A DNA stretch of 64,000 nt from Catenuloplanes indicus (GCF_030813715.1 NZ_JAUSUZ010000001.1:1-64000), one strand, 5' to 3'. Shown: positions 35,951 through 44,418, counted from the stretch's first letter. The notes: generated by a model from the sequence alone, not told the origin. Translations and numbers: made by a program.

Positions 35951-36358
35951 GTGACCCTGCCCGGCCGCGGCCCACGCGGCTACCGCGAACTCGCCGAGCA
36001 CCTCGCCCGGCAAATCCGCGACGGCATCTATCCCGCCGGGCAGCGCCTCCCGTCCGAGCTCGCGCTCCAGCAGACGTACGACCTCGCCCGGAACACCGTC
36101 CGCAAAGCCGTCGAAGAGCTCGAATACCAAGGCCTGGTTGTCGTACAGCGCGGCTACGGTGCCGTCGTGGCCATCGAGCAGGAGAAACAGCGGGTCATCG
36201 TCCCCGCCGGCACCGTCGTGTCCGGGCGGATGCCGACCCTCACCGAGGCGTACGAGTGGGGCCTGCCGCGCGGCATCCCCATGCTCATCGCCACCGGCCC
36301 GGACGGCACCGTGATCCAGGCGCTACCCGCCGACCGGTTCGAGATCGTAACCGAATAG
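35951..36358 (+). CDS. GntR-type HTH regulator with short C-terminal domain
   Basis: GTG 35951 is chosen because the upstream in-frame part lies across an inverted repeat. Residues about 8-75 form a GntR winged helix (YRELAEHLARQIRDGIYPAG, LPSELALQQTYDLARNTVRK, then LEYQGLVVVQRGYGAVV). Only about 55 residues remain (TLTEAYEWGLPRGIPMLIAT), far too few for a UTRA domain, so it lacks the usual ligand pocket. It is well placed near the integrase to control lysogeny or integration. Confidence 0.85.
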   Translation: MTLPGRGPRGYRELAEHLARQIRDGIYPAGQRLPSELALQQTYDLARNTVRKAVEELEYQGLVVVQRGYGAVVAIEQEKQRVIVPAGTVVSGRMPTLTEAYEWGLPRGIPMLIATGPDGTVIQALPADRFEIVTE

Positions 36359-36382
36359 GGCAGGTTACGGGTCTGACCTGCC
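36359..36382 (+). terminator. Terminator after the GntR gene
   Basis: GGCAGGT (36359-36365) pairs with ACCTGCC (36376-36382) directly at the stop codon. Confidence 0.65.
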
Positions 36383-36661
36383 TAAGACACGCGTACGCAT
36401 GTTCGGCTGGATGCAACTCCCGCAATGGCATACTTGCCTGAGTCGCAAGTTTGACCCGGACTATCCGCCCAAAGGGGCATAACCCGCGTCACTCGGACAC
36501 CCAGTGCGCCGTTGATCCCATACCGCCGACACGATCACGGCGACATCGACCACGCGCAACGTCCGCACCCCGACTCCCCACGGGGCGGAGCACAACCGCA
36601 CCACCTCGCTGACACGTGCCAACGGCCGGGGCCTCACCCCGGCGCACCACGGGGGACACCC
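36383..36661. other. Intergenic stretch without a gene
   Basis: No convincing open frame is present. CTTGC-ctgagtc-GCAAG (about 36434-36450) is an imperfect operator-like repeat in the AT-richer part, and the region should contain the promoter of the membrane protein at 36662. Confidence 0.4.
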
Positions 36662-37147
36662 ATGGATGACCTCACACCCCGCATCACCCACGACCGCGGA
36701 CTCTGGGCCACCGCCGTCATCGCCGCCCTCACCGCCGTCATCGGCCTCACCCTCGGCGCTGGCCTCGACCTCGCCCACGGCAACCGATGGCCCGTCCTCG
36801 ACGACATCGCCCACGCCGCCGGCTGGGTCGCCCTCGGCGCCTGGATCACCACACTCATCCGCGGCGCCCATCGCGCCGGAGCCGACACCGCCGCGCGCAT
36901 AGAAGCCCACGTCCAGTCGGTGCGCGAGGAGATCCGCGCCGACCGTGCCGAAATCGAACGCATCCGGGCGCTGATCGAGGCCCTACCCGATGTCATGGAC
37001 AAACGCGTACGAGACGCCGTCGACGAACTCGAGGAACGCCTCGCCGCCGACTTCGTAGCCAAGACCGCGGCCCCACTCGAAAGCCTGGCGGAGCGAAGCG
37101 GGGTGCGCCGCCTCCCCCACGCGCGGGGCGGGAAAGTGACGGGCTAG
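36662..37147 (+). CDS. Membrane protein with coiled-coil, 161 aa
   Basis: ATG 36662 follows a G-rich CACGGGGGACACC. Two membrane segments lie at residues about 15-35 (WATAVIAALTAVIGLTLGAG) and 45-62 (AAGWVALGAWITTLIRGA). A long charged coiled coil follows (VQSVREEIRADRAEIERIRA, RVRDAVDELEERLAADFVAK). The layout resembles phage membrane-anchored structural or exclusion proteins; no family is identified. It converges with the next gene, overlapping it by four bases. Confidence 0.6.
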   Translation: MDDLTPRITHDRGLWATAVIAALTAVIGLTLGAGLDLAHGNRWPVLDDIAHAAGWVALGAWITTLIRGAHRAGADTAARIEAHVQSVREEIRADRAEIERIRALIEALPDVMDKRVRDAVDELEERLAADFVAKTAAPLESLAERSGVRRLPHARGGKVTG

Positions 37148-37332
37148 GCCGCGTCGATACGACGCCCCGCCGCCGGGGCGGCCGGCGGGAGGCGGCGAGC
37201 CAGGATCGCCACCGCCTTCTGCCGCTGCTCCTCGGTGATCGGAGGCAGCCCTGCCAGCAGCGCGGCCACACGCCGCTGCATGGCCTCAGCGACGTCCGGC
37301 GGGAACGGGGCGGTGAAGTCCGCGATGGGCAT
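37144..37332 (-). CDS. Hypothetical protein downstream of the integrase, 62 aa
   Basis: The product is helical and Ala/Arg-rich (PPDVAEAMQRRVAALLAGLP, EEQRQKAVAILARRLP). It follows the integrase by 44 bases in the same direction and is probably co-transcribed. A recombination directionality role is conceivable but the sequence gives no support beyond position. Confidence 0.6.
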   Translation of the reverse strand: MPIADFTAPFPPDVAEAMQRRVAALLAGLPPITEEQRQKAVAILARRLPPAAPAAGRRIDAA

Positions 37333-37376
37333 GAACCCATGCTCCGCCAGAAGCCGCCAGAAAACAAGCGAAAACG

Positions 37377-38852
37377 CTAGTCAAGGCGTCGAGGGTGAAT
37401 CGTCACCCGCTCGGGGTCAAACTTCGGCGACCGCCGCCCCGGCCCGATCACGACCTTGTCCACGAACAGCCCGCACAACTCCGTCTGCTCCAGCACGTCC
37501 AGATCTCCCCGAAGCCAACGCTCCGCCAGATCCGGCAGCGGCTCCCGCAGCGACTCGACGCCCGCAACCGCAGCCAACTCCTCGCGCGCCTCAGTGATCC
37601 GCCGCCGCACACCCCGCAGCAGGGACACCACCTCAGGAACATCACCGTCGTCCGCGCCGTCCAGCGTGCCGGCCAGCACCGCCGCCCGGCCTTCCAGGGA
37701 CGTGATCCGATCCATGATTGATGCAGTGCGTGACGCCGACGCCGCTTCCCGCTCCGCCAGCAGCCGCGCCGTCGCAGGGTTCTGGAGCATCGACACGACG
37801 AACATGCCGATCATCGCCTGCACCTCCTCCAGCCCGACGAACCGGCCGTTGCAGCCGCCGTTATTCGGATCGCATCGCCAGCGCAACCGTTCCTGCTTTT
37901 TGTACGCACTCATCGGAATGCCGCGCACCACACAATCGGAACAGAAGACGAAACCGCTCGCCCAGTACTTACGCCGCCCACCGCTCGACGGCGCAGCCGG
38001 CTTCATCGCCAGCAGCGACCGTAGCTGCTGGTGCTCCTCCGGCTCAATGATCTTCGGCCACACCGCTTCGCTCGTCACCTCGCCAAGATGTTCCCGAAGT
38101 CCGGCGATCCTCGCCGACGACAAGATTTTCTGTAGGCGCACCCGGGTGAACACGTTCCCCTTCACCGTCAGATGCCCGGCGCCCACCACCCACCGATGCA
38201 CCTGCTGCATGCTCTTGCCGTCCTTCAGCAACAGGTCTTTGCAGTGGCGGATGACGGCAGCCTCCTCCTCGTTGATCTCCTCCCGCACGATGACCCGGCG
38301 ATGACCCAGCTCGGCGATGACACGGTTGTATCCGTACGGCCGGGTTCCCCCACCGTTGATGCCGCCGAGTTCCGCCAGCTCACGCACCCCGACCTTGACA
38401 CGGTCTGACCGATGCTCCGACTCGTACCGAGCCCGGTTGACCTTCGCCCGAGCCTCGGCACGCCCGTCTGCGGTCTCCAGGTCGAGGTACCCGGACTGCT
38501 CGATATAGACGAGCGGTTTGACCTTCAGGGCAACGTCGAGAAAGTCCTCGAATTCGCGGGGCGTACGCCAAAGACGGTCCGTATGCCACGCGACGATGCC
38601 GCGGCGCCCGGGCTTCTCGGCAATCCAGTCCAGCAGGGCGTAATAGCCCGGTCGGGGTTTAAACTTCGACGACTTGTCGTATGCGGACATGTCGTCGTCG
38701 ATCTTCGACGTGCCCTCATTTCCGCCGATCTTTTCGATCGCTTTCCGGTTGAGGCGGTTTTGGCGCTTGGCGCTGCCTGCGGTGCTGTTCTTGTTGTCGC
38801 TGAGCCGGGCGTAGTTGCCCCACTCGTACTCGTCATCCACGACAGGGCGCAT
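37377..38852 (-). CDS. Large serine recombinase (site-specific integrase)
   Basis: ATG 38852, behind GGAG, gives 491 residues; a longer open frame through 40175 is antisense read-through. The N-terminal resolvase domain holds the catalytic serine in NYARLSDNK (S18) and WHTDRLWRTPREFEDFL. The recombinase domain follows (GINGGGTRPYGYNRVIAELG), then a zinc ribbon (FCSDCVVRGIP, WRCDPNNGGCNG) and a coiled coil (MDRITSLEGRAAVLAGTLDG) that controls synapsis. Such enzymes integrate phages at short attB sites without host factors. The gene lies directly beside the junction with the chromosomal DUF4331 gene, as expected. Confidence 0.95.
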   Translation of the reverse strand: MRPVVDDEYEWGNYARLSDNKNSTAGSAKRQNRLNRKAIEKIGGNEGTSKIDDDMSAYDKSSKFKPRPGYYALLDWIAEKPGRRGIVAWHTDRLWRTPREFEDFLDVALKVKPLVYIEQSGYLDLETADGRAEARAKVNRARYESEHRSDRVKVGVRELAELGGINGGGTRPYGYNRVIAELGHRRVIVREEINEEEAAVIRHCKDLLLKDGKSMQQVHRWVVGAGHLTVKGNVFTRVRLQKILSSARIAGLREHLGEVTSEAVWPKIIEPEEHQQLRSLLAMKPAAPSSGGRRKYWASGFVFCSDCVVRGIPMSAYKKQERLRWRCDPNNGGCNGRFVGLEEVQAMIGMFVVSMLQNPATARLLAEREAASASRTASIMDRITSLEGRAAVLAGTLDGADDGDVPEVVSLLRGVRRRITEAREELAAVAGVESLREPLPDLAERWLRGDLDVLEQTELCGLFVDKVVIGPGRRSPKFDPERVTIHPRRLD

Positions 38853-38912
38853 GGCCGGAACTCCGAACTGGACACGGAACGCTACTGGGATGATTAGAGT
38901 ACCGCCGGGCAG
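38853..38912. other. Right attachment junction of the element
   Basis: The integrase gene starts at 38852 and the interrupted DUF4331 reading frame resumes at about 38901, with an in-frame TAG at 38895. The recombination core therefore lies between these points, most likely within 38897-38906, where the expected V-F-A-G-Q of the family becomes S-T-A-G-Q. The sequence GGAACTCCGAACTGG next to the integrase start contains short repeats that may be integrase arm sites. Confidence 0.65.
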
Positions 38913-40037
38913 GCCGACGACCCGTTCTTCCTGGATCTGCGCGTCTTCGACCTGCTCTACGGCGGCGACCTGAGCGAGACCGGCAACGACTCGCTCGCCG
39001 GCTTCAACGTGAACACGATCGCGCTGGAGGTGCCGTACAAGGACGTCGCGCTCGGCCACGACGCCGGCCGCAACCCGGTGATCGGCGTCTGGGCAAGCAC
39101 GGAACGGCCGAAGGTACGCATCACCGGGGAGAACCGCGGTGTGACCGGCGAGACCGTGCAGGTCTCCCGGCTCGGCAACCCGCTGGTCAACGAGGTGGTC
39201 GTGCCGGCCGGGCTGAAGGACACGTTCAACGCGTCCGCACCGGACCGGGACGCGGACAACCCGGCGCTGGTCGCCCGGGTCAACGAGCCCGAGGTGCCGA
39301 AGCTGATCGCGCAGATCTACGGCGTCCCGGCGCCCGCGACACCCCGCGCCGACCTGGCCGAGATCTACCTGACCGGGCTCACCACGAAGGCCGGTGGCCC
39401 GATCAGGGCGGACCTGAACTCGCAGCTGGCGAACCCGGACGCGGACCCGGACGCGTTCCGCCCGTCCGAGCAACTGCGGCTGAACCTGACCACGCCGGTG
39501 ACCGCGAACCCGTCCCGGCTCGGCGTGCTCGGCGGCGACCCGCAGGGTTTCCCGAACGGCCGCCGGCTCACCGACGACGTGGTCGACATCTCGCTGCAGG
39601 CGCTGGCCGGCGCCGCGCAGACCGGGAAGCTGGTCGACGCGCTCGGCACCGGCGACAAGGTGGACGCGAACGACCAGGGGTTCACCGGCACGTTCCCGTA
39701 CCTGGCGCTGCCGAACACCGCGCGCACCGGCGGTGGCGCCGCGCCGGCCGCGGACCAGCAGGGCACCGGTGTGGTGCCGCAGCCGGCGGCGCGGACCGGG
39801 CCGCCGGATCAATCGTTGCTGACCACGGCCGCGGCCGGGCTCGCCGGTGCGGCCGGTGCGGCGCTGGTCGTCTTCGGGCTGCTGTGGCGCCGCCGGCAGC
39901 GGGCCGCCACGGCCGTGCCGTCGAGCCCGGCGCCGGTCGTCCCGTTCGCGCCGGGACGCGTGGTCGGCACGGCCCGCGTCTCGGACGATCCCACGCTCCG
40001 CCCGCCGAGCGACCCGTTCACCACGAACGCCGGCTGA
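38901..40037 (+). pseudogene. DUF4331-family gene, 3' part, disrupted by integration
   Basis: The frame resumes with AGQADDPFFLDLRVFDLLYG, an internal DUF4331 motif, and continues through NVNTIALEVPYKDVALG and LPVLGGDP-type segments to a C-terminal membrane anchor (LAGAAGAALVVFGLLWRRR). An in-frame stop lies at 38895 and there is no start nearby, so this is the downstream part of a longer gene; the rest must lie beyond the left end of the element. GTG 39009 could start a truncated product but lacks a ribosome site. The gene leads the TPR and nickel/cobalt transporter genes, so insertion probably alters their expression. Confidence 0.85.
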
Positions 40038-40110
40038 ACCGCCCGCACCACGAACAGAGATCCACGACGACGGTACGGCCGGGAGCAGCGGGAGAGGGGA
40101 GAGCAGGGCG

Positions 40111-41388
40111 ATGGCAGGCAGGACGGGGCCGGTACGGGCCGCGGTGCTGACGATCGCGTCGGCCGTGGTGCTCACGGCGGGGGCCGCGGTGCTGTACCGG
40201 CCGGACGCGCCGCCGGAGATCGCGACCGGCGCGGAGCCGCCGGTGGACGCGGTCGCGGTGCTGCGGGAACGGCTGCGGCTGGTGCCGGGCGACTGGAGGT
40301 CCTGGGCCGGGCTCGCCGTGCGCTACGTTGAGCGGGCCCGCGGCACCGGCGACCCGGGCGACTACGCGCGGGCCGAGGAGTCGGTGCGGCGCTCCTACGC
40401 GCTGCACCCGGACGGCAACGCGGACGCGCTGGTCGCGGACGGGATGCTGGCCAACGCGCGGCACGACTTCGCGGCCGGCCGCGACCGGGCGACCGAGGCG
40501 CTGGCGCTGAACGACCACGACGCGGGCGCGCAGGCGGTGCTCGCGGACGCGCTCACCCAGCTCGGCCCGGCCGGTACCGCGACCGGCGCGGTGCAGCGGC
40601 TGCTCGACCTGCGGCCGGGCCTGTCCGCGTACACGCGCGGCTCCTATGATCTCGAACTTCGCGGCGACGACGCGGGCGCGGCCGACCTGATGACCCGCGC
40701 GCTGACCACCGCCACCGCACCGGCGGACATCGCGTTCTGCCGGGCGCAGCTCGGCGACCTCGCGTTCCACCGCGGCGACCTGGCCGGTGCGGCCGCCGCG
40801 TACGCGGCCGGGCTGGCGGCCGATCCGGGCAGCGCGGCGCTGCGGCGCGGGCAGGCCCGGGTGCTGGCCGCGCAGGGACGCACCGCGGCGGCGCTGGAGA
40901 TCTGGGCCGGGCTGCCGCCGGAGGCCGGGAACCTGATCGAGTACGCGGACCTGCTGCGTGCGCTCGGCCGGCCCGGCGACGCGCGGGCGCAGCTCGCGCT
41001 GGCCGAGGCGCAGCACGGGCTGTTCACCGCGAACGGAGGCGTGGACGGGATCACCGGCGCGCACCTGGCGATCGCGCTCGGCGACCCGGACGCGGCCGTG
41101 ACAGCGGCCCGCGCGGAGTACGACCGGCGGCGGCACCCGGACGTGGCCGACGCCTACGCGTGGGCGCTGCACGCGGCCGGGCGCGACGCGGAGGCGCTGC
41201 CGGTGGCCCGCGAGGCGCTGGCCGGCGGCGCCCGGCCCGCGTCCTACCTGTACCACCTCGGCGTCATCGCGCACGCGCTCGGCGACCCGTCGTGGCGTGG
41301 GCACCTGGCGGAGGCACTGACCCGCAACCCGGCGTTCTCCCCGTCGGGCGCGGCGGACGCCGGCCGGCTGCTGGCGGTGCCGGCATGA
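40111..41388 (+). CDS. TPR-repeat exported protein, 425 aa
   Basis: ATG 40111 follows GGGGAGAGCAGGGCG. An N-terminal membrane anchor or uncleaved signal (AVLTIASAVVLTAGAAVLY) precedes a series of tetratricopeptide-like helix pairs with the A-x-x-x-Y/L pattern (YARAEESVRRSYALHPDGNA, LAGAAAAYAAGLAADPGSAA, DAEALPVAREALAGG). It probably scaffolds an assembly at the membrane with its cluster partners, the DUF4331 protein and the metal transporter, whose gene it overlaps by four bases. Confidence 0.8.
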   Translation: MAGRTGPVRAAVLTIASAVVLTAGAAVLYRPDAPPEIATGAEPPVDAVAVLRERLRLVPGDWRSWAGLAVRYVERARGTGDPGDYARAEESVRRSYALHPDGNADALVADGMLANARHDFAAGRDRATEALALNDHDAGAQAVLADALTQLGPAGTATGAVQRLLDLRPGLSAYTRGSYDLELRGDDAGAADLMTRALTTATAPADIAFCRAQLGDLAFHRGDLAGAAAAYAAGLAADPGSAALRRGQARVLAAQGRTAAALEIWAGLPPEAGNLIEYADLLRALGRPGDARAQLALAEAQHGLFTANGGVDGITGAHLAIALGDPDAAVTAARAEYDRRRHPDVADAYAWALHAAGRDAEALPVAREALAGGARPASYLYHLGVIAHALGDPSWRGHLAEALTRNPAFSPSGAADAGRLLAVPA

Positions 41389-42962
41389 TCCGGCGACTGC
41401 TCGCGCTGCTGGTGGCCGGGACCGCGGTGGCGCTGTGGCCGGCCGCACCGGCGGCCGCGCACCCGCTCGGCAACCTGTCGACCAACCAGTACGTCGGCGT
41501 GACGGTGCGGCCGGACCGGGTCGAGGCGCTGGCCGTGCTCGACCTGGCGGAACTGCCGACGCTGCAGGGCACCGCGCCGGACTGCGCGGAGTTCGCGGCC
41601 GCGATCACGCTGCGGATCGACGGGCGGCCGGTGCGGTGGGCGGTCGAGCCACGCGGCCTGGCATACCTCCCCGGCGAGGGCGGTCTGCGGACCAGCCGGC
41701 TCACCTGCCTGCTGCGCGTCGCGCAGGGACCGTCCGGCACCCTTGAGATCATCAACGGGTACGCGCCGGAGCGCGTCGGCTGGCGCGAGATGACCGCGAC
41801 GGCGGTGGACGGCGTGCGGCTCGTCGACCCGCCGGTTCCGGCCGGGAGCGTCAGCGACGTGCTGCGTACCTATCCGGTCGACCCGCTGGCCGCGTCGCCG
41901 TCCGTGCGGTCGGCGCTGCTGCGGGTCGCGCCCGGCGTGTCCGGTGCGGCTCCGGGTGCCGCGGCGGACACGCCGGGCGTGCTGCGGGAGTGGTTCGCGG
42001 CCGCGGAGTCCGGGTTCCAGCGGCTCGCGGCCGGCCGGCTGACGCCGCTGGTCGGAGTGCTGGCGGTGCTGCTCGCGCTCGCGCTGGGCGCCGGCCATGC
42101 GGCGCTGCCCGGGCACGGGAAGCTGGTGATGGCCGGGTACACGCTCGGCGACGGCTCGTTCGCCGGTCCCCGGCGGCGCCGGTGGGACGGCGCGGTGGTG
42201 GTGGCGACGGTGACGGCGTCGCACACCGGCGGCGTGCTGGTGGTGGGGCTGCTGCTGACCGCGACGTCGCTGGCCGGGGAACGGGTGCTCGCGGCGCTGG
42301 GCGTGGTGAGCGGCGCCGTCGTGCTGGCGGTCGGCATCGGCATGTTCCGCCACCGCACGACCGGCCATCATCACCATCACGGGCCGGGCGGGCACACGCA
42401 CGGCCCGGACGGGCACACGCACGACGGCGGCCGCGCGCATGACGGGGACGGGCGCGTCCACCCTCATGGGCGCCCTGGTCACGGTCATGCCGGAACCGGC
42501 CGGGCCGGTCAGCGGCATGCGCACTCGGGGCTCGGCGGCGGTCGCGCGGACGGTGCGGTCGCCGTGGTGGCCCGGCCGGCACCGGGCGCCCACCGCCACG
42601 ACCACGACCACGACCACGACGGCGGCGGCGCGGCGCGGACGGGGCGGCGGCTCGGGCTGGCCGGGGTCGGGCTCGCGGGCGGGCTGGTGCCGAGCCCGAG
42701 CGCGGTCGTGGTGCTGCTCGGCGCGATCGGGCTCGGCCGTACCGCGTTCGGTGTGCTGCTGGTGGTCGCCTACGGCGCCGGCATGGCCGGCACGCTCACG
42801 CTGGTCGGCCTGGTGCTGGCCACGGTGCGCCGCGGGCTCGGCCGGCTGCCGGAGCTGCCGCGCGCGATCCGGTGGCTGCCCCGGTTCGCGCCGCGCGGCA
42901 CCGCGGTGCTGGTGATGATCGTCGGCCTGGGCATGGCGGCCCGCGCGGCGCTGATGCTCTGA
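41385..42962 (+). CDS. NicO/RcnA-type nickel/cobalt transporter
   Basis: The 525-residue protein has a signal peptide ending APAAAHPLGN, an extracellular beta domain (residues about 30-200), then six or more membrane segments. The transport signatures are HAALPGHGKLVMAGY and TVTASHTGGVLVVG. A long histidine-rich cytoplasmic loop (GHHHHHGPGGHTHGPDGHTH and later HRHDHDHDHDGG) should bind metal. Homologues export or import Ni2+/Co2+. It is convergent with sodN, which codes for a nickel enzyme, so nickel supply is the likely theme. Regulation by a nickel sensor is possible but no operator is recognised. Confidence 0.85.
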   Translation: MIRRLLALLVAGTAVALWPAAPAAAHPLGNLSTNQYVGVTVRPDRVEALAVLDLAELPTLQGTAPDCAEFAAAITLRIDGRPVRWAVEPRGLAYLPGEGGLRTSRLTCLLRVAQGPSGTLEIINGYAPERVGWREMTATAVDGVRLVDPPVPAGSVSDVLRTYPVDPLAASPSVRSALLRVAPGVSGAAPGAAADTPGVLREWFAAAESGFQRLAAGRLTPLVGVLAVLLALALGAGHAALPGHGKLVMAGYTLGDGSFAGPRRRRWDGAVVVATVTASHTGGVLVVGLLLTATSLAGERVLAALGVVSGAVVLAVGIGMFRHRTTGHHHHHGPGGHTHGPDGHTHDGGRAHDGDGRVHPHGRPGHGHAGTGRAGQRHAHSGLGGGRADGAVAVVARPAPGAHRHDHDHDHDGGGAARTGRRLGLAGVGLAGGLVPSPSAVVVLLGAIGLGRTAFGVLLVVAYGAGMAGTLTLVGLVLATVRRGLGRLPELPRAIRWLPRFAPRGTAVLVMIVGLGMAARAALML

Positions 42963-42978
42963 GACCTCACCCCCCATC

Positions 42979-43017
42979 GGTGCGGCGCCGGCGACTCTCC
43001 TCCGCCGGCGCCGCACC
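42979..43017. terminator. Bidirectional terminator, 15-bp stem
   Basis: GGTGCGGCGCCGGCG (42979-42993) pairs perfectly with CGCCGGCGCCGCACC (43003-43017) between the convergent transporter and sodN genes. Confidence 0.85.
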
Positions 43018-43025
43018 CCGGGTGA

Positions 43026-43430
43026 TCAGGCCTGCTTCGTCTCCCAGAAGATCTTCGAGATCTCCTCGATCTTCGCGAGCAGCCGGTCCGCGACCGCCGG
43101 GTCGGCCGAGCCCTTCGCGCCGCTCGCCCCGGCCAGCTTCGTGGCCTCGTTGAACAGCGCGTGCAGCTGCGGGTACTTCTCGAAGTGCGGCGCCTTGAAG
43201 TAGTCGGTCCAGAGCACCCAGAGGTGGTGCTTGACCAGCTCCGCCCGCTGCTCCTTGATGATCAGCGCGCGGGTGCGGAACTCCGCGTCCGTGCTGGCCC
43301 GGTACTTCTCGGCGATGGCCTTGACCGACTCGGCCTCGATCCGGGCCTGCGCCGGGTCGTAGACGCCGCACGGCAGGTCGCAGTGCGCGCTGGCGACGGT
43401 CGCGGGCGTGAGGAAACGCGGGAGACGCAA
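43026..43430 (-). CDS. sodN: Nickel-containing superoxide dismutase
   Basis: The protein has the unmistakable nickel hook HCDLPCGVYDPAQARIEAES. Counting from TTG 43430, H16, C17 and C21 are His1, Cys2 and Cys6 of the mature enzyme after removal of a 15-residue leader (RLPRFLTPATVASA). The rest (KEQRAELVKHHLWVLWTDYF, KAPHFEKYPQLHALFNEATK) follows the known four-helix subunit; the total of 134 residues fits. The enzyme dismutes superoxide in the cytoplasm as a hexamer. The leader must be cut by a SodX-type peptidase, but no sodX gene lies nearby. The start is one base after the stop of the flavin reductase gene. Confidence 0.97.
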   Translation of the reverse strand: MRLPRFLTPATVASAHCDLPCGVYDPAQARIEAESVKAIAEKYRASTDAEFRTRALIIKEQRAELVKHHLWVLWTDYFKAPHFEKYPQLHALFNEATKLAGASGAKGSADPAVADRLLAKIEEISKIFWETKQA

Positions 43431-43431
43431 C

Positions 43432-43938
43432 TCAGTGTCCTTTCGGGGCGTCGACCGTGCGGAACGTACGGTCGTGGTGAATCAGGCGGTCGCCGGGCAC
43501 GCCGAGCAGGACCTCGACGACCTCGGCGACCACGACGGTGGACGTGCCGACCGGCAGCAGGTGCAGCGGCCGGCAGCGGAGCGCGGCCTGGGCGTCGCGC
43601 AGCAGCGGTTCGCCGGTCGGGAGCGTGAGCCAGCCCTGCTCGGGCGTGAACCGGGGCGCGCCGGGCCGGGCGAACGACCGCGCGACGTCCGCGTGCGCCG
43701 GGCCGAGCAGGTGCACCACGAATGCCGGCGCGGCCGTGATGACCCGCGCGGACGGCGAGCCCATCACGGAGAAGGACAGCGCGGGCGGGTCGACCGACAC
43801 GGACGCGACGCTGGACGCGGTCAGGCCGGCCGGCCCGTCCGGCCCGGTGGCGGAGATCAGCGCCACGCCGGTCGGGTAGCCGCGGAACGCGTCCCGGAAC
43901 CGTGCGGACAGGCCGGTGTCGATGTCGCTGATGGTCAC
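43432..43938 (-). CDS. Flavin reductase-domain protein
   Basis: The 168-residue protein is a small flavin reductase (FMN_red/HpaC type): FRGYPTGVALISATGPDG, SSVASVSVDPPALSFSVMG and LLGPAHADVARSFARPG before the C-terminal strands. Such enzymes use NAD(P)H to reduce FMN for a partner monooxygenase or for redox balance. Here it is the first gene of an operon with sodN. Reduced flavin makes superoxide in air, which would give the pairing physiological sense; this is inference. Confidence 0.85.
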   Translation of the reverse strand: MTISDIDTGLSARFRDAFRGYPTGVALISATGPDGPAGLTASSVASVSVDPPALSFSVMGSPSARVITAAPAFVVHLLGPAHADVARSFARPGAPRFTPEQGWLTLPTGEPLLRDAQAALRCRPLHLLPVGTSTVVVAEVVEVLLGVPGDRLIHHDRTFRTVDAPKGH

Positions 43939-44029
43939 GTGAATCCTCGCTCGCCGGGTTGTGCTCCGGAGAACGCTAAGACTTCAACCGTGCTTCAGGT
44001 CAAGGTGAGCCGCGTCGGCGAGACCGGTG

Positions 44030-44296
44030 TCACGGCCTCCCCAGGTGGTTGAGTGCCTCGGTCAGCGCGCCGGTGAACCGGGCCATCTCCGCCGCGTGCG
44101 GGTCCGGCAGCGAGTCGTCCAGCGCGGCGTTCACGGCCCGGAGCACCGCGGCGGCCATCTCGTCGAGGTGCAGCCGGCGCAGGCCCGGATCCAGCCGGAT
44201 GCCGGTGATCCGGCCGTCGCGGCCCGCGGTCACCCGTACCAGCCCGTCCAGCGCCTCGCCCCGGCCCTCCCGGTCGTTGTCGATCACCGTCACCAC
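44030..44296 (-). CDS. YbaB/EbfC-like nucleoid protein
   Basis: The product (88 residues from GTG 44296, which follows a G-rich ribosome site) has the YbaB core: GLVRVTAGRDGRITGIRLDP followed by LHLDEMAAAVLRAVNAALDD. Members bind DNA without sequence preference as dimers. A longer frame to 44380 has no ribosome site. The pattern is also typical of actinobacterial type VII secretion-associated YbaB proteins. Confidence 0.65.
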   Translation of the reverse strand: MVTVIDNDREGRGEALDGLVRVTAGRDGRITGIRLDPGLRRLHLDEMAAAVLRAVNAALDDSLPDPHAAEMARFTGALTEALNHLGRP

Positions 44297-44418
44297 ATCC
44301 CCCCAGCGTGGTCGTCGGCGTACCGTGCCATTCGACCACGCGCATGCAAGCGCGTCTATGGGATTAGGCGACCACCGCATTGCTCATCCCGGCCCGCGCA
44401 CCGTTGTTGATCGAGACT

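Noticed and set aside
36434-36483. A consensus -35/-10 promoter in the 36383-36661 gap
   Set aside because: TTGCCT or TTGACC can be paired with downstream hexamers only at 20-22 bp spacing, so no definite promoter is claimed.
1-38852. Insertion sequences or transposases within the element
   Set aside because: No DDE or HUH transposase motifs and no flanking terminal inverted repeats were found; the only recombinase is the serine integrase.
39009-40037. Treating GTG 39009 as the start of a normal DUF4331 gene
   Set aside because: The family motif AGQ-x-DDPFF-x-DL lies upstream in the same frame and runs up to the integration junction, so the true gene is interrupted.
37377-40175. A 932-codon minus frame starting far upstream of the integrase
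   Set aside because: The part beyond 38852 is antisense to the DUF4331 gene and lacks domain character; the integrase has its own ATG with a ribosome site.
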